Shown here piece by piece: positions 51,692 to 60,940 of a stretch of DNA of 64,000 nucleotides (its first letter is position 1; each line of letters opens with the position of its first letter). Where the stretch lies: positions 124,001 through 188,000 of the forward strand of contig NZ_BDAI01000008.1 in NCBI RefSeq assembly GCF_002091755.1, written 5' to 3'. The translations under genes and the position numbers were made by a program. The notes under the pieces were generated by a model. It worked only from the letters and a program-made list of their open reading frames with translations. It searched no databases and was not told the origin of the DNA. The DNA is from Pseudomonas nitroreducens NBRC 12694. Lineage in GTDB: Bacteria > Pseudomonadota > Gammaproteobacteria > Pseudomonadales > Pseudomonadaceae.

Positions 51692-52258
51692 TCAGCCCTT
51701 GGCGGGGGTGATGCCGTAGATCTTCTGGAAGCGGGCGATCAGGCCGACCGGCTTCTTCTCTTCCTTCTGCATCAGGTAGACCACGCGCTCGCCGTTGGGG
51801 CCGCTGGCGATTTCGGTGTGGCGGAAGATCGGTTCGCCCAGGCCGTTCATGTCGACCATGTCGCCGTAGCGCTGCGCTACATAGATCACGCCTTCCTGGC
51901 GGATTTCGCCGTAGAAGCCGGCGGCCGGCGGCAGGCTCTGCTTGTAGAACTGGTAGGAGGCGATCTTCTTCGCGTCCTTGTCCTTGTCCTCGGCGCGGAC
52001 GACCAGGACGACGTTCTGGCCGAACTTGTCCTTCTCGCCTACTTCCTTGGTGTGGGTGGTCTTGCCGGTGACGATGTAGTCGCGGTAGACGGCGGCGTCA
52101 TCGAACAGGTACAGGGTCTCGTCGGTACGCACCAGGTACCAGTCGTCGTTGTTGGGCGTGGCTTCCTTGCTGGCTACCGGAGCCTGGGCGGCGCAGCCAG
52201 CGAGGGCGGCGACGAGCAGAGCGAGGGATGCAGCTTTGTTGGCTTTGTTGTTGAACAT
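51692..52258 (-). CDS. Putative lipoprotein of unknown function
   Basis: 188 residues from the ATG at 52258. The signal peptide MFNNKANKAASLALLVAALAG ends in a lipobox LAGC with C22 as acylation site. The mature part is hydrophilic, with beta-rich segments (YLVRTDETLYLFDDAAVYRDY; GVIYVAQRYGDMVDM). I recognise no domain. Residues after the Cys (AAQ) do not signal inner-membrane retention, so the outer membrane is likely. Confidence 0.8.
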   Translation of the reverse strand: MFNNKANKAASLALLVAALAGCAAQAPVASKEATPNNDDWYLVRTDETLYLFDDAAVYRDYIVTGKTTHTKEVGEKDKFGQNVVLVVRAEDKDKDAKKIASYQFYKQSLPPAAGFYGEIRQEGVIYVAQRYGDMVDMNGLGEPIFRHTEIASGPNGERVVYLMQKEEKKPVGLIARFQKIYGITPAKG

Positions 52259-52348
52259 CTCGGGGGCTTCCTGGGGTTGAAAGCCTGCGAGTTTCAATGG
52301 GCCATATAACGGATTGATGACGGGCAAATGACGAATTGTTTCGAAGCT

Positions 52349-52373
52349 GCAGCGCCCGCTTCACGGGCGCTGC
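52349..52373. terminator. Hairpin after methyltransferase gene
   Basis: Perfect 10-bp stem GCAGCGCCCG / CGGGCGCTGC, loop CTTCA, no T-run. Probably the 3' end of the minus-strand methyltransferase mRNA. Confidence 0.5.
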
Positions 52374-52391
52374 AGGCAATCTCCCGGCGAC

Positions 52392-53438
52392 TCAGGGGCG
52401 CGCTTCGAGGATCAGGTTGAACGGTGTTTCGGCCGCCCGGCGGAAGCGGCTGAAACCGGCCTCCTCGAACACTTTGCGCAGGCGCGCTTCGCCTGCCTGG
52501 GCGCCGAGCCCCAGGCCGACTTCCTGGGATAGCGAGTTGGGCGTGCAGATAAAGGTGGACGCGGCGTAGAACAGCCGGCCGACCGGGTTCTGGTTGTCGT
52601 CCAGGTGATCATTGGCAAAGGGCTCGACCAGCAGCACGGTGCCATCCGCCTTGAGTGCCTGGCGTGCGTGCTGCGCGGCGCCCACCGGGTCGCCCATGTC
52701 GTGCAGGCAATCGAAGAAGCAGATCAGGTCGTAGTCGGTGCCGGGGTAATCCTTGGCACTGGCACGCTGGAAGCTGGCGCGATCGGCGACCTCGGCCTGA
52801 TCCGCGCGCTGGTTGGCCACTTCTATCGAAGGCTGGTGGTAGTCGAAGCCGACGAAATAGGAGGCCGGGAAGGATTGCGCCATGACGATGGTGGAGGCGC
52901 CGTGGCCGCAACCGACATCGGCGACCCGCGCGCCATGCTGGAGCTTGTCGACCACATCGTCCAGGGCCGGCAGCCATTCGGCCACCAGGTGCGCGCGGTA
53001 GCCAGGGCGGAAAAATTTCTCGGTGCCGGAGAACATGCAGGGGTGGTGATCGCCCCAGGCCAGGGCGCCGTCGCCGCGCATGGCGGCGACCAGCTTGTCC
53101 TTGTCGTGGTAGAGCGCGGCGACCACGGAAGCGCCGCCGGCGACGTAGACGGGAGAGTCCTCGATGGCCAGGGCCATCGCCTGCTCTTCGGGCAGGCGGA
53201 AGTTGCCGTCCTGGTGCTCCATGTAGCCGGAGGCGGCATGGGCGCTCAGCCATTCGCGCAGCAGGCGGGCATTGCAGCCGCTGCGCTCGGCCAGTTGCGC
53301 CGGGCTCAGCCATTGGCCATCGGCCATGGCTTTGTAGAGCCCCAGTTCTTCACCCAGGATGATGTTGGCGAGCATCGCCGCGCCACCCATGTCGGTGACC
53401 AGCTTGCCCATGAAATCGTTGAGTCTGGCTTCGTCCAT
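52392..53438 (-). CDS. SAM-dependent class I methyltransferase
   Basis: 348 residues from the ATG at 53438 (GGGAG ribosome site about 9 bases upstream; ATG 53453 is an alternative). An N-terminal winged-helix dimerisation domain (about 20-90, LSPAQLAERSGCNARLLREWLSAHAASGYM) precedes a Rossmann methyltransferase core with ARVADVGCGHGASTIVMAQ and DLICFFDCLHDMGDP. This layout is that of the Rv2258c-like and O-methyltransferase families. Substrate unknown. Stands alone. Confidence 0.87.
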   Translation of the reverse strand: MDEARLNDFMGKLVTDMGGAAMLANIILGEELGLYKAMADGQWLSPAQLAERSGCNARLLREWLSAHAASGYMEHQDGNFRLPEEQAMALAIEDSPVYVAGGASVVAALYHDKDKLVAAMRGDGALAWGDHHPCMFSGTEKFFRPGYRAHLVAEWLPALDDVVDKLQHGARVADVGCGHGASTIVMAQSFPASYFVGFDYHQPSIEVANQRADQAEVADRASFQRASAKDYPGTDYDLICFFDCLHDMGDPVGAAQHARQALKADGTVLLVEPFANDHLDDNQNPVGRLFYAASTFICTPNSLSQEVGLGLGAQAGEARLRKVFEEAGFSRFRRAAETPFNLILEARP

Positions 53439-53637
53439 CGCGCGAACTCCCATGCGAAGCCGCGGGCAATCCCAGCGGCAACGGAGAAAGGAAGGCGGCA
53501 AGCGGCAAGGCCGGGTGCCGCGCCGGGCGCCGGCCATCGACGGGCACGGGACGCTGCGGGCGCAACGGCAACTCCCGCGCGGGACTGTTGCGCGAAGGCC
53601 GGTAGCGCGGCAGCCCTACCGGCGTGACTTTCTCATT

Positions 53638-56097
53638 CTACGGCGGTGGGTTCGCTGCGGTGGCGTCGCCGACTTGCGGTGCTGTCGCTTCGCCAGAGCG
53701 TGGCTCGCGCGCCATTTGCGGCCGCTGCAGGATCAGGTTCTGCGCCACGGTCAGGTTGATTCCGGCCTCGCGCAGCCCACTGAAGATGGTGAACAGCAGG
53801 TCGCTCTTGGTGCTGTACACCGCCCGCGGGCTGCTGACGTTGCCCGAGGCGGCCAAGGTCAGGCCAGTGGCGCTGAGGTCCTTGAAGGTCACCGAGGGCG
53901 CCGGCGTCTCGACGATGTTCTCGTGCTCGGTGTAGGCCTTGAGCATCAGCTCGCGGACCTTCTGCACATCGGTATCCAAGGGCAGGGTCAGGTTGATGCC
54001 GACCACGCCCAGGGCGCTGCCCATGGTCACGTTGCGCACGTTCTGCGAGATGAACTGCGAGTTGGGGACGATGACGGTGGACTGGTCGGACATCTGGATT
54101 TCCGTGGCGCGCACGTTGATGCGGCGGATATCGCCCTCCACGCCGCCGGTCAGGCTGACCCAGTCGCCCACCTTCACCGGGCGCTCGGTGAGCAGGATCA
54201 GGCCGGAGATGAAGTTCTGCACGATGGCCTGCAGGCCGAAGCCGATACCCACCGACAGGGCGCTGACCACCCAGGTCAGGCTGGTGAGGTTGATGCGCAG
54301 CGCCGAGAGCACCAGCAGCACCAGGATGACCATGCCGATGTAGCCCACCAGGGTCACCAGCGAGGCGCGCATGCCCACGTCCATGCTGGTTTCCGGCAGC
54401 AGTTCCTCGGCCAGCCAGCGCTTGAGCAGGCGCAGGCCGAACAGCCCGGCGGCCAGCGTGCCCAGGGCGAGCAGGATGTCCTGCGGGACGATGTTCAGGC
54501 GGCCCAGGGACTGGCCGCTTTCCACCAGCCGCACCAGGCCCTGGAGCAGCTCGCCGGGGCTGGTGCCGGTGGTGGAGAAGGCGATCAGTATCGTCGACAA
54601 CACCAGCAGCGTGCGCCCGGCGCCGGTCAGCAGGGTGGCGAACTGCGCCTGGTGGCGCGGGTCGACGCCAAGGTTTTCGGCCAGCCGCGCGCCGATCTTC
54701 TGCCTGGGTGACAGCAGCGCTTCGCAGAGGTCGACGAACAGGGTCGTGAGCAGGTAGCCGGTGGCGCAGACCACGCTGGCCCAGAGCAATTTGCCGGCGA
54801 GGAAATAGGCCAGCGACAGGTAGCCGGTGACCAGTGCGAGGACGATCAGCAGCACGGTGATCATCATTGCCAGCGCGATGATCCCGGCCAACGCGGAGGT
54901 CTCGTGCCCTTCGGCTTCGCGGCGGGCCCGGCGGTAGCGGTACAGGGCAATCGAGAAGAGCAGCGCGGTTGCCAGGGCGGTGATGCCGTTCACCGCGACA
55001 GTCAATGCCAGGCTGGCACCGCTGGCGCTGTTCAGCCGCTCCTGGGTGCCGAGCACCAGCAGCAGCCAGGCCATCAGCCAGGGGAAGGGGGAGAGCGCGT
55101 CGGCCACCGGGTCGGGCAGGTCGGGCAGGCGCCAGGACGGTCGCTGCACGGCGAGCAGGGCGCGCCCCAGGCCGGCGGTGAAAGTGCAGAAGATCACCAG
55201 TGTCAGCAGTTGGTCGCCCAGGTTGGCCATACTGCCGTTGAGCTGCTCGTGCCAGTCCAGGCCTTCGCGAATCAGCGCGGCGCCGCCGCCCAGGGTGAGG
55301 ATGGTGGCCAGGCTGACCGCCACGGCGAGCGCGCTGCGGCGCAGGCGGCCCACCGGAATCCAGCGGATCATCGCCTTGGTCAGCAGCTGCTCCAGCAGGC
55401 GCCGGCCGGGGATCCACAGCAGCGCGCCAGCGATCAGGCAGGCGATGAAGGGCCAGCGGTGTTCCGGTTGCCAGGTCAGGGCGAAGGCGTCGCCGATCTG
55501 TCCGCGAATCGCTTGCAGTCGGGACAGGTCATCATCGGTGGGGCGGATCAGGCTGGACCAGAAGCGCGGGCTCAGCGGTGGCGGGTAGCGCGTGGCGATC
55601 TGCGAGTTGAACTGGCTGCGGCGCAGGTTGACGATCTGTGCGGCCAGGTCCTGGGCATTCTTGTCCAGTTGGTTGGCGCGATCCTGCTGCTTCTGCTGCT
55701 GCTTCTGATCGGCCAGCAGATCGTTGCGCTGATTGGTGAGGCTGGACGCTTCGTTGGGCGTCATCGGGCCGAGGACCTTGAGCTGGTCTTCGGTGCGCGC
55801 CAGTTGCGTGGTGATGTCCGCTGCGCTCTGTTCGGCACGGGCCTGGACGCCCAGCGCCGCCTGGCGCAGGTTGGAGAGCAGGCCGTCGTCGCTGTCGGCG
55901 GATACCCGCTGGCGGATCAGTTCGAGACGGTCGCTGAGCTGGTCGAGGCTGGCGTCGTCCGGCAGCTCCGGCAGCTCGATGGTGTCGCCGGCCTGGACGT
56001 CGGTCGGCTCGTCGGCCAGCGCGGCGCCTGCTCCGGCCAGCGACAAGGTGAGCATCAGCAGCACGCGGCTGCAGGCATGCATGAAGGTTTCCCGCAT
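53638..56097 (-). CDS. Large MscS-family mechanosensitive channel (DUF3772 type)
   Basis: 819 residues from the ATG at 56097; ATG 56082 is an alternative. A signal peptide (…LLMLTLSLAGAGAALA) leads to a periplasmic coiled-coil region (about 30-165, DUF3772), then around ten membrane segments, and the MscS pore and beta domains (about 600-790: SVGIGFGLQAIVQNFISGLILLTERPVKVGDWV). The C-terminus is Pro/Ala-rich. Members protect against osmotic downshock or have specialised gating. Monocistronic, divergent from aphA. Confidence 0.9.
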   Translation of the reverse strand: MRETFMHACSRVLLMLTLSLAGAGAALADEPTDVQAGDTIELPELPDDASLDQLSDRLELIRQRVSADSDDGLLSNLRQAALGVQARAEQSAADITTQLARTEDQLKVLGPMTPNEASSLTNQRNDLLADQKQQQKQQDRANQLDKNAQDLAAQIVNLRRSQFNSQIATRYPPPLSPRFWSSLIRPTDDDLSRLQAIRGQIGDAFALTWQPEHRWPFIACLIAGALLWIPGRRLLEQLLTKAMIRWIPVGRLRRSALAVAVSLATILTLGGGAALIREGLDWHEQLNGSMANLGDQLLTLVIFCTFTAGLGRALLAVQRPSWRLPDLPDPVADALSPFPWLMAWLLLVLGTQERLNSASGASLALTVAVNGITALATALLFSIALYRYRRARREAEGHETSALAGIIALAMMITVLLIVLALVTGYLSLAYFLAGKLLWASVVCATGYLLTTLFVDLCEALLSPRQKIGARLAENLGVDPRHQAQFATLLTGAGRTLLVLSTILIAFSTTGTSPGELLQGLVRLVESGQSLGRLNIVPQDILLALGTLAAGLFGLRLLKRWLAEELLPETSMDVGMRASLVTLVGYIGMVILVLLVLSALRINLTSLTWVVSALSVGIGFGLQAIVQNFISGLILLTERPVKVGDWVSLTGGVEGDIRRINVRATEIQMSDQSTVIVPNSQFISQNVRNVTMGSALGVVGINLTLPLDTDVQKVRELMLKAYTEHENIVETPAPSVTFKDLSATGLTLAASGNVSSPRAVYSTKSDLLFTIFSGLREAGINLTVAQNLILQRPQMAREPRSGEATAPQVGDATAANPPP

Positions 56098-56348
56098 CTT
56101 CCCCCATCCTGTGGTCAAAACGCATGTGGGTGTTCGACCGGTCAGTGGCCGGCACAATTCCCTGGAGCATAGCGTCGTAGTGGCCGGTCCTTGTCCGGCT
56201 GGTCCGCATAATCAGTGTATGCAGATGGTTAAGGGTCATAAATTCTGGCCACATTGATCCCCTTTTGGCCGCTTCCGCTGTTTTGTGCGGCGCGGTCGCT
56301 GGGCAGAATTCCCCCACGGACAACAAGAATCCTTCAGAGGGTACTCCC

Positions 56349-57389
56349 ATGCTTACCGTGTACAGCGATGATCACCGCCTGCATTTCGGCCAGTCCGAAC
56401 TGGTCGACGGCAAACTCCAGCCCTGCTTCGAAATGCCCAGCCGCGCGGACACCGTGCTGGCCCGCGTGAAATCGCAGAACCTGGGCGAGATCATCGAGCC
56501 CAAGGACTTCGGCCTGGAGCCGATCCTGCGTGCGCACAACACCCGCTACGTCGAATTCCTCAAGGGCGCCTGGGCGCGCTGGGCGGCCGAAGGCCACACC
56601 GGCGACCTGGTTTCCACCACCTTCCCGGGGCGCCGCCTGCTGCGTGACGGTCCGATCCCGACTGCGCTGATGGGCGAAGTGGGACACTACAGCTTCGACA
56701 CCGAGGCGCCGATCACTGCCGGCACCTGGCAGGCCGTGTACAGCTCGGCCCAGGTCGCGCTGACCGCCCAGGACCACATGCGCCAGGGTGCCAGCACCGC
56801 TTTCGCCCTGTGCCGTCCGCCGGGCCACCACGCCGGCAGCGACTTCATGGGCGGCTACTGCTTCCTGAACAACGCCGCCATCGTCAGCCAGGCCTTCCTC
56901 GACCAGGGTGCCAAGCGCGTGGCCATCCTCGACGTCGACTATCACCACGGCAACGGCACCCAGGACATCTTCTACCGCCGCAACGATGTGCTGTTCGCCT
57001 CGATCCACGGCGACCCGCTGGTGGAGTACCCGTACTTCCTCGGCCACGCCAACGAGCACGGCGAGGGCGCCGGCGAAGGCTACAACCACAACTACCCGCT
57101 GCCGCACGGCACCGGCTGGGATGGCTGGTTCGCCGCGCTGGACGATGCGTGCCGCAAGATCGCCGACTACGCGCCGGACGCGGTCGTTGTATCGCTGGGC
57201 GTGGATACGTATAAGGACGACCCGATTTCCGAGTTCAAGCTGGACAGCCCGGACTACCTGAAGATGGGCGAGCGCATCGCCGCACTGGGTATCCCGACCC
57301 TGTTCATCATGGAAGGGGGCTACGCGGTCGAGGCCATCGGCGTCAACGCGGTGAACGTGCTGCAGGGCTACGAAGGCGCTGCACGCTAA
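56349..57389 (+). CDS. aphA: Acetylpolyamine amidohydrolase (histone-deacetylase family)
   Basis: 346-residue zinc enzyme that removes acetyl groups from acetylated polyamines such as acetylputrescine or acetylcadaverine. The catalytic pair is H160-H161 (PPGHHAGSDF); zinc ligands D197, H199 (DVDYHHGNGTQD) and D286 (GVDTYKDD); the Tyr is in MEGGYAVE. The start ATG at 56349 agrees with family N-termini (MLTVYSDDHRLHF). A polyamine-binding protein gene follows past a terminator, matching P. aeruginosa PA1409-PA1410 from memory. Confidence 0.93.
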   Translation: MLTVYSDDHRLHFGQSELVDGKLQPCFEMPSRADTVLARVKSQNLGEIIEPKDFGLEPILRAHNTRYVEFLKGAWARWAAEGHTGDLVSTTFPGRRLLRDGPIPTALMGEVGHYSFDTEAPITAGTWQAVYSSAQVALTAQDHMRQGASTAFALCRPPGHHAGSDFMGGYCFLNNAAIVSQAFLDQGAKRVAILDVDYHHGNGTQDIFYRRNDVLFASIHGDPLVEYPYFLGHANEHGEGAGEGYNHNYPLPHGTGWDGWFAALDDACRKIADYAPDAVVVSLGVDTYKDDPISEFKLDSPDYLKMGERIAALGIPTLFIMEGGYAVEAIGVNAVNVLQGYEGAAR

Positions 57390-57398
57390 GTAGAAAAG

Positions 57399-57432
57399 AT
57401 CGGGCGGATGAATATCCGCCCGATTGCTTTTT
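57399..57432 (+). terminator. aphA terminator
   Basis: Stem ATCGGGCGGAT / ATCCGCCCGAT, loop GAAT, then TGCTTTTTA. Transcription may partly continue to the binding-protein gene 61 bases on. Confidence 0.85.
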
Positions 57433-57457
57433 ATGGCTCGCGGCCCGCTGTTTGTAG

Positions 57458-58591
<1,134 letters not shown>

Positions 58592-58654
58592 TGTCGCCCA
58601 CGGCGCTCTGAACAGCGGATTTCCGTTGGCGGCCGGGCGCCGCGAACTGGCATG

Positions 58655-58691
58655 ATCGGCGGACCTTCTTCGAGGAGGTCCGCCGATTTTC
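58655..58691 (+). terminator. Terminator after binding-protein gene
   Basis: Stem ATCGGCGGACCT / AGGTCCGCCGAT with 9-base loop, followed by TTTCATT. Confidence 0.8.
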
Positions 58692-58774
58692 ATTGGGCTT
58701 CCCGTCCCTCCTCAACTGCCGAGCCTTGCCATGACCTGCCGGACCGCTGCACACGCCTTCGCCAGGAGGCGCTC

Positions 58775-59713
58775 ATGAATACCCAAGCCACTATCGTCGA
58801 GCGCAAGGGCGCCGATGCCTTCGCCATCCAGGTCATGACCGGCCTGTGCATCATCTGGGGTCTCCAGGCGGTGATGGTGAAACTGGCTGCTCACGACATC
58901 GCGCCGATCATGCAGGCCTTCGGCCGCAACCTGGTGGCCGCCGTGGTGGTGGGGCTGCTGATGTGCTGGCGCGGCGGCTGGGAAGGCTTCCTGCGCCATG
59001 GCACCGTCAAGGGCGGTCTGCTGGCCGGCGTGCTGTTCGCCGCCGAGTTCTTCTTCATCGCCCAGGGGCTGGTCTATACGTCGGCCTCGCACATGGCGGT
59101 GTTCATCTATACGGCGCCGATCTTCTCGGCGTTGGCGCTGCACTTCCTGCTGCCCAGCGAGCGCCTGCGGCCCTTGCAGTGGCTGGGGATCGGTGTGTGC
59201 TTCGCGGGGATCGCGATGTGCTTCGGTGGTGGCTTCGACGTCGCCAACCTGGACGGCCGCATGCTGCTGGGCGATGCCTTTGGCGTGCTGGCGGGCTTTT
59301 CGTGGGGCATGACCACCGTCGCAGTGCGCACCACGCGGCTGTCCGAGGCCAAACCGATCCTCACACTGTTCTACCAACTGCTGATCGCCGCGCTGCTGTT
59401 GCCTTTCGCCGCACTGGCCCTGGGCAAGACCCAGGATGTCAGCTTCACCGCCATCGGCGTGGGCAGCGTGCTGTTCCAGGGGCTGGTGGTGTCGTTCTTC
59501 AGCTACTTCACCTGGTTCTGGCTGCTGCGCCGCTATCTGGCGTCGAACCTGGCGGTGTTTTCCTTCATGACGCCGATGTTCGGCATCGCCTTCGGCGTGC
59601 TGATCCTCGGCGAACCGCTGACCCTGAATTTCGTCGCGGGCGCCGCGCTGGTGCTGGCGGGGATTACCCTGGTGAGCAGCGAGCAGTGGATTCGCCGGAT
59701 GCTTTCGCGCTGA
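58775..59713 (+). CDS. EamA/DMT-family transporter
   Basis: 312 residues from the ATG at 58775, after an AGGAGG site. Ten membrane segments: first repeat CIIWGLQAVMVKLAAHDIAPIMQAF, second ending ILGEPLTLNFVAGAALVLAGI. Lies in the aphA-polyamine block, so export of an amine or amino acid is plausible but unproven. Third EamA gene of the window that reads on the plus or minus strand near metabolic genes. Confidence 0.88.
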   Translation: MNTQATIVERKGADAFAIQVMTGLCIIWGLQAVMVKLAAHDIAPIMQAFGRNLVAAVVVGLLMCWRGGWEGFLRHGTVKGGLLAGVLFAAEFFFIAQGLVYTSASHMAVFIYTAPIFSALALHFLLPSERLRPLQWLGIGVCFAGIAMCFGGGFDVANLDGRMLLGDAFGVLAGFSWGMTTVAVRTTRLSEAKPILTLFYQLLIAALLLPFAALALGKTQDVSFTAIGVGSVLFQGLVVSFFSYFTWFWLLRRYLASNLAVFSFMTPMFGIAFGVLILGEPLTLNFVAGAALVLAGITLVSSEQWIRRMLSR

Positions 59714-59731
59714 GGGGGAACTGTCGCGCTC

Positions 59732-59771
59732 TTGATTCAGGTCAGGCGTCGCGGCGGGGTAAGACGATAGT
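59732..59771 (+). promoter_or_regulatory. ANR/FNR-type promoter of the PA1414-like locus
   Basis: TTGAT-TCAG-GTCAG (59732-59745) matches the ANR consensus TTGAT-N4-ATCAA in 8 of 10 positions. A -10 element GATAGT (59766-59771) predicts a start near 59780, exactly 41.5 bases from the box centre, the class II activator spacing. Expression should rise when oxygen is low. Confidence 0.75.
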
Positions 59772-59779
59772 CTTTGTTT

Positions 59780-59887
59780 CAAGGAGTGAGTGGCACGGGC
59801 GGAGAGTGGGACGCCGGGCTATTCTTCCTAGGGCGGCCCATGGTGGTAACGGGCCGCCCGACCTGAATTCGAACGAGGAGGCATTCC
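59780..59887 (+). ncRNA. Structured leader / candidate SicX-type small RNA
   Basis: 108 bases between the inferred start and the ORF. It includes a perfect 9-bp hairpin GGGCGGCCC (59831-59839) / GGGCCGCCC (59851-59859) with an 11-base loop, and a strong GAGGAG ribosome site at its end. In P. aeruginosa the PA1414 locus yields the oxygen-responsive small RNA SicX. Context and promoter fit; whether a separate RNA is cut from this leader cannot be seen. Confidence 0.5.
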
Positions 59888-60022
59888 ATGAAAGTCTGGC
59901 TGCAAAGCATTGCGTGGAAACTCGGTGTCACGCTCGGCCTGATCGAGCCTCCACGTCTGCAACCCATCCCCGTCCGCAGCGACGAGCAACGTCGCCTGAT
60001 GGAGCAGCGCCGGCGCTACTGA
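59888..60022 (+). CDS. 44-residue PA1414-like small protein
   Basis: MKVWLQSIAWKLGVTLGLIEPPRLQ, then a basic tail rich in Arg and Gln (about 30-44). The N-terminal part is amphipathic to hydrophobic and could contact membranes. GAGGAG with a 7-base spacer precedes the ATG, so translation is credible. In P. aeruginosa the equivalent ORF belongs to the SicX locus; protein function unknown. An intrinsic terminator follows 22 bases later, so this is a short monocistronic transcript under ANR-type control. Confidence 0.8.
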   Translation: MKVWLQSIAWKLGVTLGLIEPPRLQPIPVRSDEQRRLMEQRRRY

Positions 60023-60044
60023 TCGCGCCCGCTACCGCAAAAGG

Positions 60045-60072
60045 AAAACCCGCCAGCCGGCGGGTTTTTTCT
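60045..60072 (+). terminator. Terminator of the PA1414-like transcript
   Basis: AAAACCCGCC / GGCGGGTTTT with a 4-base loop and six Ts in total (60065-60070). It also faces the convergent MBL hydrolase gene. Confidence 0.92.
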
Positions 60073-60078
60073 TGTCCG

Positions 60079-60804
60079 TCATTCGTGGGCCTTGAACCAG
60101 TCGTCGATCATCATTTTCAGCCTTTCCCCGGAGAAACTCGGGAAGTGCCCGCCATGCACGGTGCGCACCGGCAACTCGCGCAGGCGCGAAAGGCTGGCGG
60201 CGTAGTCGTCGAGATTGGAGTGGTAGGCGTCCTCGATCAGCGGGCCGTCGTAGATGATGTCGCCGGAGAACAGCGTCTGCGTCTTCTCCTCCCACAGGCT
60301 GATGCCGCCCGGTGAATGCCCCGGCGTATGCAGGACCTGCAGGGTACGGTCGCCCAGGTCGAGTACGTCGCCTTCGTCGATGGTGCGGGTGGCCGGCGCG
60401 GCTTTCACCCGGTATTCGGCGTAGCACAGCGGGCAGTCCGGGTGCGCGTCGAACATCTCGTCGTCGACGAAGGCGGTGGCCAGGGTGCGCTCGCCGTCGG
60501 GGCTGGCAAGGATATCGGCTTCGGCCGGGTGCACCAGGCGCTCGTCGAACTCGTGGTGGCCGGCGATATGGTCGAAGTGGGTGTGGCTGGCCACCGCCAG
60601 CAGCGGGCGCTCGGTGAGCCAGGGAAGCTGCTCGCGCAGGCTCACCAGGCCGGAGCCGCTGTCCACCAGTACGTCGCGGGCGCGGCCCTGGATATGCCAC
60701 ATGTTGCAGCGGTAGAAGGGGCGGACGTACGGCTCGTGGATCAGGCTGACGCCGTCGTAGCAGTGACGGACCTCGAACCAGCGGTCGCGGGTGACGATCT
60801 TCAT
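60079..60804 (-). CDS. MBL-fold metallo-hydrolase
   Basis: 241 residues with the zinc motif SHTHFDHIAGHHEF (H94-X-H96-X-D98-H99 by count) and downstream HTPGHSPGGISLW and GDIIYDGPL, giving the remaining ligands. This is the glyoxalase II-like branch of the superfamily. Substrate unknown; a thioester or lactone is likely. It corresponds to PA1415 of P. aeruginosa by position, from memory. Confidence 0.88.
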   Translation of the reverse strand: MKIVTRDRWFEVRHCYDGVSLIHEPYVRPFYRCNMWHIQGRARDVLVDSGSGLVSLREQLPWLTERPLLAVASHTHFDHIAGHHEFDERLVHPAEADILASPDGERTLATAFVDDEMFDAHPDCPLCYAEYRVKAAPATRTIDEGDVLDLGDRTLQVLHTPGHSPGGISLWEEKTQTLFSGDIIYDGPLIEDAYHSNLDDYAASLSRLRELPVRTVHGGHFPSFSGERLKMMIDDWFKAHE

Positions 60805-60866
60805 GACTCGGATTCCGGGTGGAATGCGCGGCGCGCCAGCGCGCGGATCGCGGGTGGCTGTGCGTT

Positions 60867-60903
60867 CACCCTAACCTCTCCCGGAGGGAGAGGGCAGGGG
60901 TGG
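60867..60903. repeat. CCCTCTCCC palindromic repeat, copy 3 (short)
   Basis: CACCCTAACCTCTCCCGGAGGGAGAGGGCAGGGGTG, reduced version of the repeats at 43282 and 48749. It lies between the decarboxylase stop and the MBL hydrolase start, both minus strand. Confidence 0.7.
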
Positions 60904-60940
60904 GGCGGGTTTGGACAACCCGCCCCGCTCAGCGGATGGA

